Shown: in pieces, positions 6,891 to 15,643 of the stretch
Numbering within the stretch: the first letter of the stretch is position 1
Layout of the letters: every line of letters begins with the position of its first letter
Assembly: GCF_900090325.1 (NCBI RefSeq)
Contig: NZ_FMHW01000002.1
Span: 6,945,001-7,009,000 of the forward strand
DNA length: 64,000 nt
Direction: 5' to 3'
DNA from: Micromonospora pallida
GTDB lineage: Bacteria > Actinomycetota > Actinomycetes > Mycobacteriales > Micromonosporaceae
Position numbers and translations under genes: made by a program
Notes under the pieces: generated by a model
Database searches by the model: none
The model's input: only the letters and a program-made list of their open reading frames with translations
What the model was told of the DNA's origin: nothing

Positions 6891-9326
6891 ATGCATGCTC
6901 TCTTTGAAATCCCCCCACGCCAGCCCACGCCGGGGTCCCAGCCCACGCCGGGGGCCCCGTCCGCCGTGCCGCGCCACGCCGGCTCCGGTCCGTCCCGGCC
7001 CGATCCGGAGGGTCTGCTCGCCGGGCTGAACGGGCCCCAGCGGGAGGCGGTCACCCACGCCGGGTCGCCGCTGCTGATCGTGGCCGGCGCCGGCTCGGGC
7101 AAGACCCGGGTGCTGACCAACCGGATCGCGTACCTGCTCGCCGCGCGGGACGTGCACCCGGGCGAGATCATCGCGATCACCTTCACCAACAAGGCCGCCG
7201 GGGAGATGAAGGAGCGGGTGACCGCCCTGGTCGGTCCGCGTGCCCGGCTGATGTGGGTGTCGACCTTCCACTCCGCCTGCGTGCGGATCCTGCGGGCCGA
7301 GCACGAGCACGCCAGGCTGAAGTCCACCTTCTCGATCTACGACGCCGACGACTCCCGCCGGCTGATGCAGCTCGTCGCCCGGGAGTTGGACCTCGACCCG
7401 AAGCGATACCCGGCCCGAGGGCTGGCCGCCCAGGTCTCCAACCTTAAGAACGAACTGGTCGACCCGGAGGCGTTCGCCGACCGGGCCAAGGGGCCCAACG
7501 AGCGGGCGCTCGCCGAGGCGTACACCCTCTACCAGCGGCGGCTGCGCGAGGCGCACGCGTTGGACTTCGACGACCTGATCATGACGACGGTGCACCTGCT
7601 CCAGTCGCACCCGCACGTCGCGGAGAGCTACCGCCGCCGGTTCCGGCACGTGCTGGTCGACGAGTACCAGGACACCAACCACGCCCAGTACGTGCTGATC
7701 AAGGAGCTGGTCTCCGGCACCGAAGGGCTCGAGCCGGCCGAACTCTGCGTGGTCGGCGACGCCGACCAGTCGATCTACGCCTTCCGGGGCGCGACGATCC
7801 GCAACATCCTCGAGTTCGAGCGGGACTTCACCGACGCCCGGACGATCCTGCTGGAGCAGAACTACCGCTCCACCCAGACCATCCTCAGCGCGGCCAACGC
7901 GGTCATCGACCGGAACACCTCCCGCAAGCCCAAGCGGCTGTGGAGCGACGCGGGGGACGGCGAGCAGATCGTCGGGTACGTCGCGGACACCGAGCACGCC
8001 GAGGCGGACTGGGTGGCCCGGGAGATCGACCGGCTGGTCGACGCGGGCGACACCCGCCCCGGTGACGTGGCGGTCTTCTACCGCACCAATGCCCAGTCCC
8101 GGGTCTTCGAGGAGGTCTTCATCCGGGTCGGCCTGCCGTACAAGGTCGTCGGCGGGGTGCGCTTCTACGAGCGCAAGGAGGTCCGCGACGCGCTCGCCTA
8201 CCTGCGCGCGGTGGTCAACGAGGACGACACGGTCAGCACCCGCCGCATCCTCAACACTCCGCGCCGGGGGATCGGTGACCGGGCCGAGGCGTGCCTGGAG
8301 GCGCTGGCCGCCCGGGATCGGATCTCCTTCGGCGCGGCCCTGCGCCGGGCGAAGGACGCCCCGGGCATCTCCACGCGGGCGGCGAACGCGATCACCGAGT
8401 TCGTGGCGCTCCTCGACGGGGTGCGCGAGCTGGCCGCCACCGGCACGCCGGAAGAGGCGCTGGAGGCGCTGCTGACCCGCTCGGGCTACCTGGCCGAGCT
8501 GGAGGAGAGCCTGGACCCGCAGGACGCCGGCCGGGTGGACAACCTCCAGGAACTGGTCAGCGTCGCCCGGGAGTACACCGAGCGGGTCGAGGCGCTCGGT
8601 GCCGAGGGGGAACGCGCCACCGTGGCCGGGTTCCTGGAGCAGGTCGCGCTGGTCGCCGACGCCGACCAGATTCCCAGCGATGATCCGGACCACCAAGGCG
8701 TGGTCACCCTGATGACCCTGCACACCGCCAAGGGCCTGGAGTTCCCGGTGGTCTTCCTCAGCGGCCTGGAGGACGGCGTCTTCCCGCACCTGCGCGCCCT
8801 CGGCGACACCCGGGAGCTGGAGGAGGAGCGGCGGCTGGCGTACGTCGGCATCACCCGGGCCCGGCAGCGTCTCTACCTCTCCCGGGCGGTCACCCGCACC
8901 GCGTGGGGGCAGCCGGCCTACAACCCGCCGTCGCGCTTCGTGGAGGAGCTGCCGACCGAGCTGGTCCGCTGGGAGCGCACCGAGGGTTCCTACACCTCCT
9001 GGGCCGGTGGGGGCGGCGGGGTCGGCGGCCGGGCGGGCACCGGTGACCGGTTCGACGCCGGTCGCGGCGGTGGCTTCACCGGCGGTACGCCTCGCGCGGC
9101 CCAGCTCGCCAAGCGGCTCGGCGTGGACGGCAGTCGCCTCGCCACGGCCAGCGAGCTGCCGCAGGCACCCAAGGTGGCGGTCGGCGACCGGGTCAACCAC
9201 CAGCGATACGGGCTGGGTCGGGTGACCGCCGTCGAGGGACACGGGCCGGGCGCGCGGGCGCAGATCGACTTCGGCGACCAGAAGCTGTGGCTGGTGCTCC
9301 GGCACGCCCCCATCGAGAAGCTCTGA
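6891..9326 (+). CDS. pcrA: ATP-dependent DNA helicase, UvrD/PcrA family
   Basis: Superfamily 1A 3'-5' helicase of nucleotide-excision repair and replication-fork maintenance, 811 aa. A Pro-rich tail of about 40 residues comes first, then the Q-motif LNGPQREAV, Walker A GAGSGKT (residues 66-72), TFTNKAAGEM, Walker B VDEYQDTN near 257, GDADQSIYAFRGA near 292, QNYRST and LMTLHTAKGLEFPVVF near 605. After a Gly-rich linker the C-terminal 60 residues (VAVGDRVNHQRYGLGRVTAV) form the Tudor-like RNA-polymerase-binding module of PcrA. It corresponds to M. tuberculosis uvrD1 next to chorismate mutase. Confidence 0.95.
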   Translation: MHALFEIPPRQPTPGSQPTPGAPSAVPRHAGSGPSRPDPEGLLAGLNGPQREAVTHAGSPLLIVAGAGSGKTRVLTNRIAYLLAARDVHPGEIIAITFTNKAAGEMKERVTALVGPRARLMWVSTFHSACVRILRAEHEHARLKSTFSIYDADDSRRLMQLVARELDLDPKRYPARGLAAQVSNLKNELVDPEAFADRAKGPNERALAEAYTLYQRRLREAHALDFDDLIMTTVHLLQSHPHVAESYRRRFRHVLVDEYQDTNHAQYVLIKELVSGTEGLEPAELCVVGDADQSIYAFRGATIRNILEFERDFTDARTILLEQNYRSTQTILSAANAVIDRNTSRKPKRLWSDAGDGEQIVGYVADTEHAEADWVAREIDRLVDAGDTRPGDVAVFYRTNAQSRVFEEVFIRVGLPYKVVGGVRFYERKEVRDALAYLRAVVNEDDTVSTRRILNTPRRGIGDRAEACLEALAARDRISFGAALRRAKDAPGISTRAANAITEFVALLDGVRELAATGTPEEALEALLTRSGYLAELEESLDPQDAGRVDNLQELVSVAREYTERVEALGAEGERATVAGFLEQVALVADADQIPSDDPDHQGVVTLMTLHTAKGLEFPVVFLSGLEDGVFPHLRALGDTRELEEERRLAYVGITRARQRLYLSRAVTRTAWGQPAYNPPSRFVEELPTELVRWERTEGSYTSWAGGGGGVGGRAGTGDRFDAGRGGGFTGGTPRAAQLAKRLGVDGSRLATASELPQAPKVAVGDRVNHQRYGLGRVTAVEGHGPGARAQIDFGDQKLWLVLRHAPIEKL

Positions 9327-9335
9327 CCGGCCGGG

Positions 9336-10532
9336 TCACCCCACGGCGTGGCGAGCCGGTCGGACGAACGCCACGAACACCGCCAGGGCGACCACCTGGA
9401 TGCCGGCCACGGCGCCGACCACGGCGGTGACCGAGTACTCGTACAGGGTGCCGGTGAGCAGCCCACCGACCAGGGTCGCCCCGCCCAGGCCGGCGGCGAA
9501 GATCCCGTAGGCGGTGCCCCGCCGGTCGGCCGGGACGATGTCGGCGATGGCCGCCCGCATGGTGGACTCCTGGATGCCGAGCACGGCCCCCCAGGCCAGG
9601 ACACCGGCGACCGCGGTCGCCCAGGTGGTGGTGAACGCGGCCAGCGGGATCAGGGCGGTCAGCACGGGTACGGCGGCCAGGATCCGGACGCCGACCCGGT
9701 CGTACAGCCACCCGGAGGCCAGGGCGGCGACCGCGTCGACGCCCATCGCGGCGGCGTACACGACCGGGACCACCGCCACCGGTACGACGTGGCGGGTGGC
9801 GAGGTGGAAGCTGAGCACGCCGAAGGTGGCGTAGCCGGCCGTGGTCAGCACCGTGAACGTCAGATAGGTCCAGAACACCCGGGGCAGCCGTCCGCCGGAC
9901 GGGGCGGTTGTCGGAGCGGCTGGCCGGCGCGGTTCGAAGCGCGCCGGATCGGGCACACTGGCGCGTAGCCAGAACAGCAGGAGCAGCGCGGCCACGGCGG
10001 GTACGGCCAGGGCGAGGAACGCGGGCCGGTAGTGGTGGGCGGTGCCGGCCAGTACGGCGGCGACCAGCAACGGTCCGGCGACCCCACCGGCCTGGTCGAG
10101 CGCCTCGTGGACGGCGAAGCCCTTGCCCCGGCCGACGGCGGTGGCGGCGTGGGAGAGCATCACGTCCCGGGCCGGGCCACGGATCGCCTTGCCGGCGCGT
10201 TCCGCGACGAACAGGGACGCGGCCAGCCAGAGCGCGGTGGTCAGCCCCAGCGTGGGCACCGCCACCATGGTCACGGCGTAACCGATCATGACGAGCGGCC
10301 AGTAGGCCCGGGTGCGGTCGGTGAGGGGGCCGGTGGCTAGTCGCCCGACCAGGGCGGACGCCTCTCCGACGCCGGTGACCAGCCCGACCAGGGCTGCGGA
10401 TGCGCCGAGGGTGGCCAGGTAGGGCCCGATGACCGAGCGGGCGCCCTCGTACACCATGTCGGAGAGCAGACTGACCACGCCGAACACGGTCACGAACCGC
10501 CACGGCGTCCACCTGACCGTGCGTACCCTCAC
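9336..10532 (-). CDS. MFS transporter
   Basis: Inner-membrane secondary transporter of about 398 aa with roughly twelve hydrophobic segments. The first half carries the MFS loop motif GRLATGPLTDRTRAYWP; RGPARDVMLSHAA is in the middle and DIVPADRRGTAYGIF in the second half. The substrate is unknown; the sequence resembles multidrug-type members. The start is GTG 10532, with no clear ribosome site. It converges with pcrA across only 9 nt; a 15-bp palindrome (9324-9338) spans both stop codons and may be all the terminator there is. Confidence 0.85.
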   Translation of the reverse strand: MRVRTVRWTPWRFVTVFGVVSLLSDMVYEGARSVIGPYLATLGASAALVGLVTGVGEASALVGRLATGPLTDRTRAYWPLVMIGYAVTMVAVPTLGLTTALWLAASLFVAERAGKAIRGPARDVMLSHAATAVGRGKGFAVHEALDQAGGVAGPLLVAAVLAGTAHHYRPAFLALAVPAVAALLLLFWLRASVPDPARFEPRRPAAPTTAPSGGRLPRVFWTYLTFTVLTTAGYATFGVLSFHLATRHVVPVAVVPVVYAAAMGVDAVAALASGWLYDRVGVRILAAVPVLTALIPLAAFTTTWATAVAGVLAWGAVLGIQESTMRAAIADIVPADRRGTAYGIFAAGLGGATLVGGLLTGTLYEYSVTAVVGAVAGIQVVALAVFVAFVRPARHAVG

Positions 10533-10749
10533 TGGTGCAGTCTGGCCGACCTGGCCGCCGCCCGGGCCTGGACCGACCGAGCCGCTGCCGTTGGTCTACC
10601 CCTTTGGGCTGCGGAAACGGGGCGGATCGTCGGCGGACCGCAAGCGCCTTGTCGCGCCCATCCCACCCATCGTTCATCGGCTGTTCGGGGGTCGCCGGCA
10701 GGCTCGGGACGCAAACCGAACCGCCTAGCCAGGCTGGGAGCTCAACCGT

Positions 10750-10981
10750 ATGCGCAAGACCGTACTACCGTTCCGATCCAACCCGGTGCGACGCCGGAAA
10801 CCGTCCATGCTGGGGGCCGTGACCGCCGGCCTGGCCCTGTCCCTCGCGGCGGCCTCGACGGCCGGCGCGGCAGGATCGGAGCCTCTACAACGGCGGCGAC
10901 GCGCTCTGGCGCTACCTGGAGAAGTCGTCGCCGGTGAGCCCGCCGGCGCTGGGCCGGGCGAAGCCCGTTCCGGCCGTTTGA
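10750..10981 (+). pseudogene. Remnant of a secreted-protein gene
   Basis: It begins with a good signal peptide: basic start, the hydrophobic stretch LGAVTAGLALSLAAASTAGA and an AGA cleavage site. Right after it the frame changes. The continuation that looks coding (SLYNGGDALWRYLEKSSP) is in another frame and stops at 10979-10981. This fits an internal deletion or frameshift in a small exported protein. Its family was not recognised. Confidence 0.55.
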
Positions 10982-11066
10982 CCCGTCCCGACCGGGATCC
11001 CCCGGCCCTGGTTCCGCACGCTGTCGTGCCGAGCCGGGGCCGGGCGGCGTCCCGGGGTCTGTCCGT

Positions 11067-11115
11067 GATCGTGGTGCCGGACGGCCCTCCCGGGGGGCCC
11101 TCCGGCACCACGATC
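11067..11115. terminator. Bidirectional terminator hairpin
   Basis: GATCGTGGTGCCGGA (11067-11081) and TCCGGCACCACGATC (11101-11115) are perfect 15-bp arms, with a further GGCC-rich inner stem. It sits between the pseudogene and the convergent M23 gene. Confidence 0.8.
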
Positions 11116-11147
11116 CGCCGCGCTGCCGGGCGGCGTCTCAGCCCGGG

Positions 11148-11966
11148 TCAGCAGCCGAGATCGACGCCACGGGCCCGCATGAACGGGGCCGGGTCGATCT
11201 GGTTCCACATGCCCTGGTGCACTTCGAAGTGCAGGTGCGGGCCGGTCGAGTCGCCGGTGGAGCCCTCCTTGCCGATGGTGGTGCCGGCGCTGACCTTCGC
11301 GCCGACCGAGACGACAGTCGCGCTGAGGTGGGCGTACTGGGTCAGGTAGCCGTTGCCGTGGTCGACGAAGATCGAAATGCCGTAACCGTCGCCGACGTCG
11401 CCGGCCTTGACCACGGTGCCGGCGGCGGCGGCCCGGACCGGCGTGCCGGACGGGAGGGCCAGGTCGATGCCGGCGTGCAGGGTGCCCCACCGCTGCCCGT
11501 AGCAGGACGTGACGGGTGCGTTGGGCATCGGGTTGACCCACGACGCCTTCGGCTTGGCGGCTGTCGTCCGGGTGGACTTCGGGGCGGCGGTGGCCTTCTG
11601 AGTGGTGCTGGCCCGGGGCTTCGGGGTGGTGCTGGGGCTGGGGCTGGCCGAGGTCGGGGCGGGCGTCGGGGTGGTCGCGGTCGCCGAGGGAGTGACCGGC
11701 GGGCGATCGGCGCGGTCGGCCCGCGCGGCGGCCGCGGCGCGCTCCTCGGTGTCGAGGGCGACCGTGGTCGGGGCGGGGGAGTCGTCGGAGCCGGTGGCGA
11801 TCACGGTCACGCCGGTGAGGCCGAGGCCGACCAGGGCGGCCGCACCCGCGACGAGGTACCGGGTCCGGCGCCGACGCTGCCGGAGCCGGACGACACGGGA
11901 CGGGACGGACTCGTCACGGCTGTTCTCGTTCTGGCTGAAGCTGTCTTCCTGCACGGTGACCTTCAC
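11148..11966 (-). CDS. M23 family metallopeptidase (LytM domain), membrane-anchored
   Basis: Cell-wall hydrolase of about 272 aa. A basic cytoplasmic segment precedes one membrane helix (residues about 37-58). A long Thr/Pro/Ala/Ser linker (about 65-140) spans the wall, and a C-terminal LytM domain carries the zinc ligands in HAGIDLA and HLHFEV. It should cut peptidoglycan cross-bridges outside the cell, or activate another hydrolase. M. tuberculosis has an M23 gene (Rv0950c) between uvrD1 and sucC, so the position is conserved. It is followed by a strong hairpin at 11067-11115. Confidence 0.9.
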   Translation of the reverse strand: MKVTVQEDSFSQNENSRDESVPSRVVRLRQRRRRTRYLVAGAAALVGLGLTGVTVIATGSDDSPAPTTVALDTEERAAAAARADRADRPPVTPSATATTPTPAPTSASPSPSTTPKPRASTTQKATAAPKSTRTTAAKPKASWVNPMPNAPVTSCYGQRWGTLHAGIDLALPSGTPVRAAAAGTVVKAGDVGDGYGISIFVDHGNGYLTQYAHLSATVVSVGAKVSAGTTIGKEGSTGDSTGPHLHFEVHQGMWNQIDPAPFMRARGVDLGC

Positions 11967-12181
11967 AGTCGGGTGGGCTACGGGACCTGGAAATCGTCGG
12001 CGGTTGGCCGACGCGAGCGATCCCTGGGTCCGGCTGCGGCTCGACGCGGGAAGGGTGCTGCTGCCCGGCTATGTCCCTGTGTGGCGGTGTACGCCCCTAT
12101 AAGTGATCATGCTGGGTGGTGCCCTTGCTCACACCCACTGGAGTGGCGCAGATCACTTTGGTCGAGGTTTGCGCACAGAAA

Positions 12182-12209
12182 ACCGCCCGGGTCGGCGGAC
12201 CCGGGCGGT
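12182..12209 (-). terminator. Rho-independent terminator of the upstream M23 gene
   Basis: ACCGCCCGGGTC (12182-12193) and GACCCGGGCGGT (12198-12209) form a perfect 12-bp stem with a 4-nt loop. On the minus strand it is followed by TTTTCT. It lies 20 nt after the stop of the M23 gene at 12229. Confidence 0.85.
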
Positions 12210-12228
12210 AAACGATCGTTGCGCTACG

Positions 12229-12945
12229 TCAGGAGGCGGCTACGTCGCTGTAGATTGCCTCGACTTGTAGCTTGATGTCCACTCCGCGCTCCTGGAGCCA
12301 CGGCACCGGGTCGAGTGGTTCGCCCTTGACGTGGAGTTCGAGGTGCAGGTGGGAGCCGTACGAGTGGCCGGTGTTGCCGACCAGGCCGAGTTGGTCGCCG
12401 GCCTTCACCTGCTGGCCCTCCTGCACGCTGACCAGGGAGGAGTGGCCGTAGATGGCCTCACTGCCGTCGGCGTGCCGGACGATCACCGTGTAGCCGTACC
12501 CGCCGTACCAGCCGGCCTTGGTGACCGTGCCGTCGTGGATGGAGACGTACGGGGTGCCCTCCGGGGCGACCAGGTCGATGCCGGTGTGCAGCTCGCCCCA
12601 GTGCATGCCGTACGGGGTGGTGAACTCGTAGCCCTGGAGGGGCAGCAGCCAGACCTCGGGCTCGGCGGCCTCGTCGGCGGCGAGGCGGGTGGTGTCCCGG
12701 CTGGCGCGCTCGGCGTCGCTGGCCCGGTCGGCGAAGTCCTGGCTGGTGACAGATGCCTGCCGCAGCTCGTCGAGAGCCGAGGGGCTGACGCCCTTGGCGT
12801 CGGGCATCGCGCTGGCACCGAGGGCGACGAGACCTGCGCCGACGAAGGCGGTGGTGACGACAGCGGCGTAACGGCTCCGGGGTGGAGTGGGTACCCGGCG
12901 ACGACCGCGATATCTATCGGGCTCATCCAACAGGCGCTGGCGCAC
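12229..12945 (-). CDS. M23 family metallopeptidase (LytM domain)
   Basis: Second cell-wall peptidase of the pair, about 238 aa. A single membrane helix (YAAVVTTAFVGAGLVALGAS) is followed by a short Asp/Glu/Arg-rich, possibly coiled-coil segment and a LytM domain. Zinc-ligand motifs are HTGIDLV and HLHLELH. The proposed start is GTG 12945, which has GGAGGG at 12951-12956. A TTG at 13050 would lengthen it by 35 poorly supported residues. It differs from its neighbour in having no Thr/Pro linker, so the two probably reach different wall depths. Confidence 0.87.
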   Translation of the reverse strand: MRQRLLDEPDRYRGRRRVPTPPRSRYAAVVTTAFVGAGLVALGASAMPDAKGVSPSALDELRQASVTSQDFADRASDAERASRDTTRLAADEAAEPEVWLLPLQGYEFTTPYGMHWGELHTGIDLVAPEGTPYVSIHDGTVTKAGWYGGYGYTVIVRHADGSEAIYGHSSLVSVQEGQQVKAGDQLGLVGNTGHSYGSHLHLELHVKGEPLDPVPWLQERGVDIKLQVEAIYSDVAAS

Positions 12946-13350
12946 GCACACCCTCCGTTGTCGGGTTTCCGATGCGGCTTCGTCGGGTTCGTGACGCTCA
13001 GCTGAACTCCGACTGGCCGCGTCGTCACCCGTCCGTGGACCTGATGACAACCGTGGACACGGTAGCCAACCCCCGGACGCCCCACAAGCCGGAGCGCCAT
13101 ATTCAAGTTTTGTTTTGTCCAGTTGGGTGATGAGTTAGTGCGATTCGTCACCTTTGCTATTCGCCCTCGTTAGCGCATTTTCGTTGCTCTGCGTCATCAC
13201 TACGCTGCGGATGTCCGATCGACGTGAGGCATGCCACCCATCGATGGATCGTTGGTCGGATTTCCCGACGGGGGTCCGTCGGTTACCGTTCGTTCAGGTG
13301 ATCTGCCGCCGAGCATGTGGAACCGCCGAGCCTGTGAAAGGTGTGCGCTG
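12946..13350. other. Divergent intergenic region, 405 bp
   Basis: It separates the minus-strand M23 gene from the plus-strand B12-binding gene. The part 13095-13200 is clearly AT-richer than its surroundings and probably holds promoters. A candidate -10 for the plus gene is TACCGT at 13284-13289, just after a hairpin CCGACGG/CCGTCGG (13265-13282). I searched for the conserved c-di-AMP riboswitch end (GACAGCTAAC) that precedes many actinobacterial wall-hydrolase genes and did not find it. Confidence 0.4.
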
Positions 13351-13755
13351 ATGAGCTCTCGTATTCGGGTCGTCGTCGCGAAGCCGGGCCTGGACGGGCA
13401 CGACCGGGGTGCCAAGGTGGTCGCACGCGCCCTGCGCGACGCCGGCATGGAGGTCATCTACACCGGGCTGCACCAGACGCCGGAGCAGATCGTGGAGACG
13501 GCGATCCAGGAGGACGCCGACGCGGTCGGGCTCTCCGTGCTCTCCGGCGCGCACATGACGCTCTTCCGCCGGGTGCTGGAACTGCTCGCCGAGCGGGATG
13601 CCCGGGACATTGTCGTCTTTGGCGGGGGCATCATTCCGGAGGCCGACCTCCCCGAGCTGGAGCGGCTCGGCGTGGCGCAGATCTTCACCCCGGGCGCGAC
13701 CACCCAGGCGATCGTCGAGTGGGTCCGGGACAACATCGCCCAGCCGGTCGGCTGA
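13351..13755 (+). CDS. Stand-alone cobalamin-binding domain protein
   Basis: 134 aa, equal to the C-terminal B12-binding domain of methylmalonyl-CoA mutase. The motif [12 protein letters not shown] contains DxHxxG, whose His replaces dimethylbenzimidazole as the lower cobalt ligand. Also present are [10 protein letters not shown] and [12 protein letters not shown], the second and third B12-contact loops. Family members are small subunits of split acyl-CoA mutases or B12-dependent regulators. No large mutase subunit lies nearby, so the partner must be encoded elsewhere. The start ATG 13351 has GAAAGG at 13336-13341. Confidence 0.85.
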   Translation: MSSRIRVVVAKPGLDGHDRGAKVVARALRDAGMEVIYTGLHQTPEQIVETAIQEDADAVGLSVLSGAHMTLFRRVLELLAERDARDIVVFGGGIIPEADLPELERLGVAQIFTPGATTQAIVEWVRDNIAQPVG

Positions 13756-13790
13756 CCCGGGCAGTGCCGGCGCGCCACCCACTCGGCCAC

Positions 13791-13858
13791 TGAACGGCGA
13801 GGCAGGCTGAACGGCGAAGCAGCCTGAACAGCGAGGCAGGCTGAACGGCGAGGCGAAG
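13791..13858. repeat. Tandem repeat, 4 x 17 bp
   Basis: Four imperfect copies of TGAACGGCGAGGCAGGC start at 13791, 13808, 13825 and 13842. They lie 35 nt after the B12-binding gene. Seventeen is not a multiple of three, and each unit carries TGA, so the array is non-coding. Confidence 0.75.
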
Positions 13859-14462
13859 GAACAGCGGCGGGAGACTCCCGGTCCCGACGGGTCGGAAACG
13901 GGGGGAGGGACCGGACGCACCCCTCACACGTCCGGCCCCTCTATGCACGATGCCCCGCCGCCACCCCTCGACCGACAGGGCATCGGCCGTCTCCCGTCAT
14001 CGCGCTGACCAGCGCTCCGACACTTCACTCAACGACCCCTCGCACCAGGGGTTACGCCCTCGCGCGGCAAGTTTTGGCCGACCCGGCGGACCGGCGGCCC
14101 TGCCCCGCCCCGCCGCCCCCGTCGCCCCGCGTCGTCGCGCCACGCCGCCCCGCGCCGTCGCGCCGCCCCGATCCGCCGCCCCGCGCCGACCTTCGCCCCG
14201 TCGCCGGCGTCCGTCACTCCGCACGTCGCGCGCCTCGCGCCGACTGCTGCCGCCCGCCGTCCCGCCGCCTCCTGCCCGGCGTCCGTCGCCCCGCACGTCA
14301 CTGTGCGTTTCGGCACACCACGCACCCGCTCGGTTGCCCGTGGTGGCCTGCTCGTTAGGCTGCCGCAAACGGCCTGTCTTCTGTGACGGCAGGCGTCAAG
14401 CTTTTTCCAACGCTGGTGGCGGCGCGACGGCGCGCCGCGGAGACGGGACGGGACGCGCAATC
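13859..14462 (+). other. Long non-coding C-rich region before sucC, with a candidate promoter
   Basis: A hairpin-like CGGTCCC...GGGACCG lies at 13882-13915. From about 14090 to 14300 the plus strand is almost only C with G and very little A or T, full of CGCCCCG words, including a 23-bp direct repeat (14205-14227 and 14277-14299). A candidate sigma-A promoter for sucC is TTGCCC (14334-14339), 16 nt, TAGGCT (14356-14361), which would leave a 5' UTR of about 95 nt. No gene is supported here. Confidence 0.45.
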
Positions 14463-15641
14463 GTGGACCTGTACGAATACCAGGGGCGGGACCTGTTCGA
14501 GCGGCACGGGCTGCCCGTGCTCGCCGGCGGCGTCGCGACGACCCCGGAGGAGGCACGCGCGATCGCCGAGCGCCTTGGCGGGCGGGTGGTCGTCAAGGCC
14601 CAGGTGAAGGTCGGTGGCCGAGGCAAGGCCGGCGGCGTGAAGTTGGCCGAGGGCACCGACGAGACGGTGGCCCGGGCCACCGACATCCTCGGCATGGACA
14701 TCAAGGGCCACACCGTCCACAAGGTCATGATCACGGTGACCGCGGACATCGCCGAGGAGTACTACTTCTCGTACCTGCTCGACCGCGCGAACCGCACCTT
14801 CCTGTGCATCGCCAGCGTGGCCGGGGGGATGGACATCGAGCAGGTCGCCGCCGAGACCCCGGATAAGGTCGTCAAGGCCCCGATCGACGCCAACATCGGG
14901 GTGGACGAGGCCAAGGCGCGGGAGATCGTCGCCGCCGCCGGGTTCCCGGCCGAGGTGGCCGACCAGGTCGTCGCGATCGCCGTCCAGCTCTGGCAGGCGT
15001 TCGTCGCCGAGGACGCCACGCTGGTCGAGGTCAACCCGCTGGCCCGGACGGCGGACGGCACCGTCCTCGCGCTCGACGCCAAGGTGACCCTGGACGAGAA
15101 CGCGGCCTTCCGGCACCCGGACCACGAGGCCCTGGTCGACCAGGCGACGGTGGACCCGCTGGAGCAGCGGGCCAAGGAGAAGGACCTCAACTACGTCAAG
15201 CTCGACGGCGAGGTCGGCATCATCGGCAACGGCGCGGGTCTGGTCATGTCGACCCTCGACGTGGTGGCGTACGCCGGTGAGCGGCACGGCAACGTCAAGC
15301 CGGCGAACTTCCTCGACATCGGCGGTGGCGCGAGCGCCGCGGTGATGGCGAACGGCCTGGAGATCGTCCTGTCCGACCCGTCGGTCAAGAGCGTCTTCGT
15401 GAACGTCTTCGGCGGCATCACCGCCTGCGACGAGGTCGCCAACGGCATCATCCAGGCGCTGTCCCTGCTCGAGCAGCGCGGCGAGAAGGTCACCAAGCCG
15501 CTCGTGGTCCGTCTCGACGGCAACAACGCGGAGGCCGGTCGGGCGATCCTCGACGGCGCGAAGAACCCGCTCGTCGAGCGGGTCGACACCATGGACGGCG
15601 CGGCCGAGCGGGCCGCCGAGCTGGCGGCTGCGGGGGTCTGA
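14463..15641 (+). CDS. sucC: Succinyl-CoA synthetase (ADP-forming) subunit beta
   Basis: Makes succinate and ATP (or GTP) from succinyl-CoA in the TCA cycle, with SucD. 392 aa from GTG 14463, which gives the standard N-terminus [19 protein letters not shown]. The ATP-grasp domain shows [18 protein letters not shown] and [12 protein letters not shown]; the C-terminal ligase half includes [12 protein letters not shown] and [16 protein letters not shown]. An open frame continues upstream but has no coding character. Two nt separate it from sucD. Confidence 0.95.
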   Translation: MDLYEYQGRDLFERHGLPVLAGGVATTPEEARAIAERLGGRVVVKAQVKVGGRGKAGGVKLAEGTDETVARATDILGMDIKGHTVHKVMITVTADIAEEYYFSYLLDRANRTFLCIASVAGGMDIEQVAAETPDKVVKAPIDANIGVDEAKAREIVAAAGFPAEVADQVVAIAVQLWQAFVAEDATLVEVNPLARTADGTVLALDAKVTLDENAAFRHPDHEALVDQATVDPLEQRAKEKDLNYVKLDGEVGIIGNGAGLVMSTLDVVAYAGERHGNVKPANFLDIGGGASAAVMANGLEIVLSDPSVKSVFVNVFGGITACDEVANGIIQALSLLEQRGEKVTKPLVVRLDGNNAEAGRAILDGAKNPLVERVDTMDGAAERAAELAAAGV

Positions 15642-15643
15642 CA

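Noticed and set aside
6190..7029. Coding region across the chorismate mutase attenuator on the plus strand
   Set aside because: The frame is Arg/Pro/Ser-rich without family features and runs against the leader, terminator and aroQ, which together explain the sequence better.
12946..13350. c-di-AMP (ydaO-type) riboswitch in front of the M23 gene
   Set aside because: The context suits it, and CGAACCCGAC occurs nearby, but the conserved GACAGCTAAC-type end and the GGGGTGAATC-like block are missing.
13791..13858. CRISPR array
   Set aside because: The units are contiguous 17-bp tandem copies without spacers, and no cas genes are near.
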